DNA of 43,729 bases from Elusimicrobiota bacterium (lineage in GTDB: Bacteria; Elusimicrobiota; Endomicrobiia; Endomicrobiales; Endomicrobiaceae). Under the pieces are notes generated by a model that saw nothing but the letters and a program-made list of their open reading frames with translations, did not search any database and was not told the origin of the DNA. Shown here piece after piece: positions 43,381 through 43,729 of this stretch. The DNA is taken from the NCBI GenBank assembly GCA_031287735.1, contig JAITSO010000020.1, forward strand, positions 1 through 43,729. Direction: 5' to 3'. Numbering within the stretch: the first letter of the stretch is position 1; each line of letters begins with the position of its first letter. The position numbers and the translations under genes are program-made.

Positions 43381-43729
43381 TGTAACAAAGTTTTGTCCAA
43401 TGATGAATTGAAGCCGAGCAGTGTAATCAGTTTTAAAAAGTTTTTAAAGAGGTTTTAAAACCTCCACTTCAAATAGGTGGTAGCAATCCTTTAATTCCCA
43501 CTTTTCCTTTCGGGGGTGATCGACTTTAGCCGTTATTCCACCTTTCCTTTCAGGGTGACGACTTTAGCTGTTATTCCCCCTTTTTTAAAGGGGGTGGTCG
43601 CTGAAAGCGACCGGGGGTTTTAAAACCTAAAATTTTAAGTGTAAATAAAAATTTTTACCTAAACGTTAAATCTTTGTCTTTTAAAACCCCCCTGCTAACG
43701 CAGACCCCCTTTAAAAAAGGTGGAATTAA
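43381..43729. repeat. Intergenic repeat block 3, running off the window end
   Basis: After cls comes GAGGTTTTAAAACCTC (43450-43465), then three related modules starting at 43489, 43524 and 43562 (CTTTAATTCCC, CTTTAGCCGTTATTCC, CTTTAGCTGTTATTCC) with a spacing of 35 and 38 bases. A right-end module follows (TTTTTTAAAGGGGGTGG, stem-loop 43596-43612, GGGGGTTTTAAAACC). After about 45 bases a new left end begins at 43678 (TTTTAAAACCCCCC, stem-loop 43692-43703, ACCCCCTTT, A-run, GGTGGAATTAA) and is cut off by the window end. Confidence 0.85.

Noticed and set aside
43450-43465. Terminator after cls (GAGGTTTTAAAACCTC)
   Set aside because: The palindrome has no T-run after it and fits better as an end of the repeat family.

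Overview
The window looks like chromosomal DNA of a low-GC, Gram-negative-type bacterium, and the best fit from gene content is an Endomicrobium-like member of the Elusimicrobiota. Supporting signs are the adjacent TIGR03545/TIGR03546-type pair, a long pyrophosphate-type phosphofructokinase, a DUF3417-type glucan phosphorylase, a heptosyltransferase-like glycosyltransferase, and dense coding broken only by unusual intergenic repeat blocks. The taxonomic call is inference. No decayed protein gene was recognised. Both ends of the window lie inside the same repeat family, so it may be a whole contig whose assembly stopped at repeats.

Layout: positions 1-905 hold repeat block 1. From 1173 to 36309 every gene is on the minus strand. 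Read from low to high coordinate these are a short RelA/SpoT enzyme; two parS-like sites; a thiamine operon (thiG-thiH-thiE-thiS-thiF in transcription order) under a TPP riboswitch with a terminator; a DUF2582-type protein, accB, pnp and rpsO; tilS and an MprF-like protein; an OB-fold secreted protein, a family 9 glycosyltransferase and an M48 protease; folD and gcvPB; repeat block 2 (about 20396-20890); a nickel cluster (larC, larB, a PDGLE/CbiN-like protein, cbiM); miaB and PPi-PFK; the TIGR03545/TIGR03546 pair; a HAD phosphatase and glgP; thrB and an O-antigen-ligase/TPR protein. At about 36.3-36.7 kb the strand switches. A plus-strand run then carries a BaxI-like membrane protein, engB, gmk, rpoZ, a CoaC-only flavoprotein, rpmE, prfA, prmC and cls. 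The window ends in repeat block 3.

Two things stand out. First, folD carries an in-frame insertion of about 358 codons made of two diverged copies of a 170-190-residue helical repeat. It sits exactly between the first helix and the APGLA strand of an otherwise intact enzyme. Second, the intergenic repeats have a fixed architecture: a TTTTAAAACC-type end, a C-tract, a variable stem-loop, then CCACCCCCTTT, an A-run and GGTGGAATTAA. They occur in both orientations as terminal inverted repeats. The stem-loop sequence differs between copies but base pairing is kept, which points to a selected structure.

Functionally the genes are mostly housekeeping: translation (rpsO, rpmE, prfA, prmC, tilS, miaB, engB), RNA turnover (pnp), stringent response, one-carbon and glycine metabolism (gcvPB, folD), cofactors (thiamine, CoA, nickel-pincer), glycogen and glycolysis (glgP, PPi-PFK), and envelope (cls, mprF-like, GT9, O-antigen ligase). 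Several systems are only partly present here: CoaB, LarA/LarE, the ATPase half of the nickel transporter, ThiC/ThiD, GcvPA/H/T and AccC would have to lie elsewhere.
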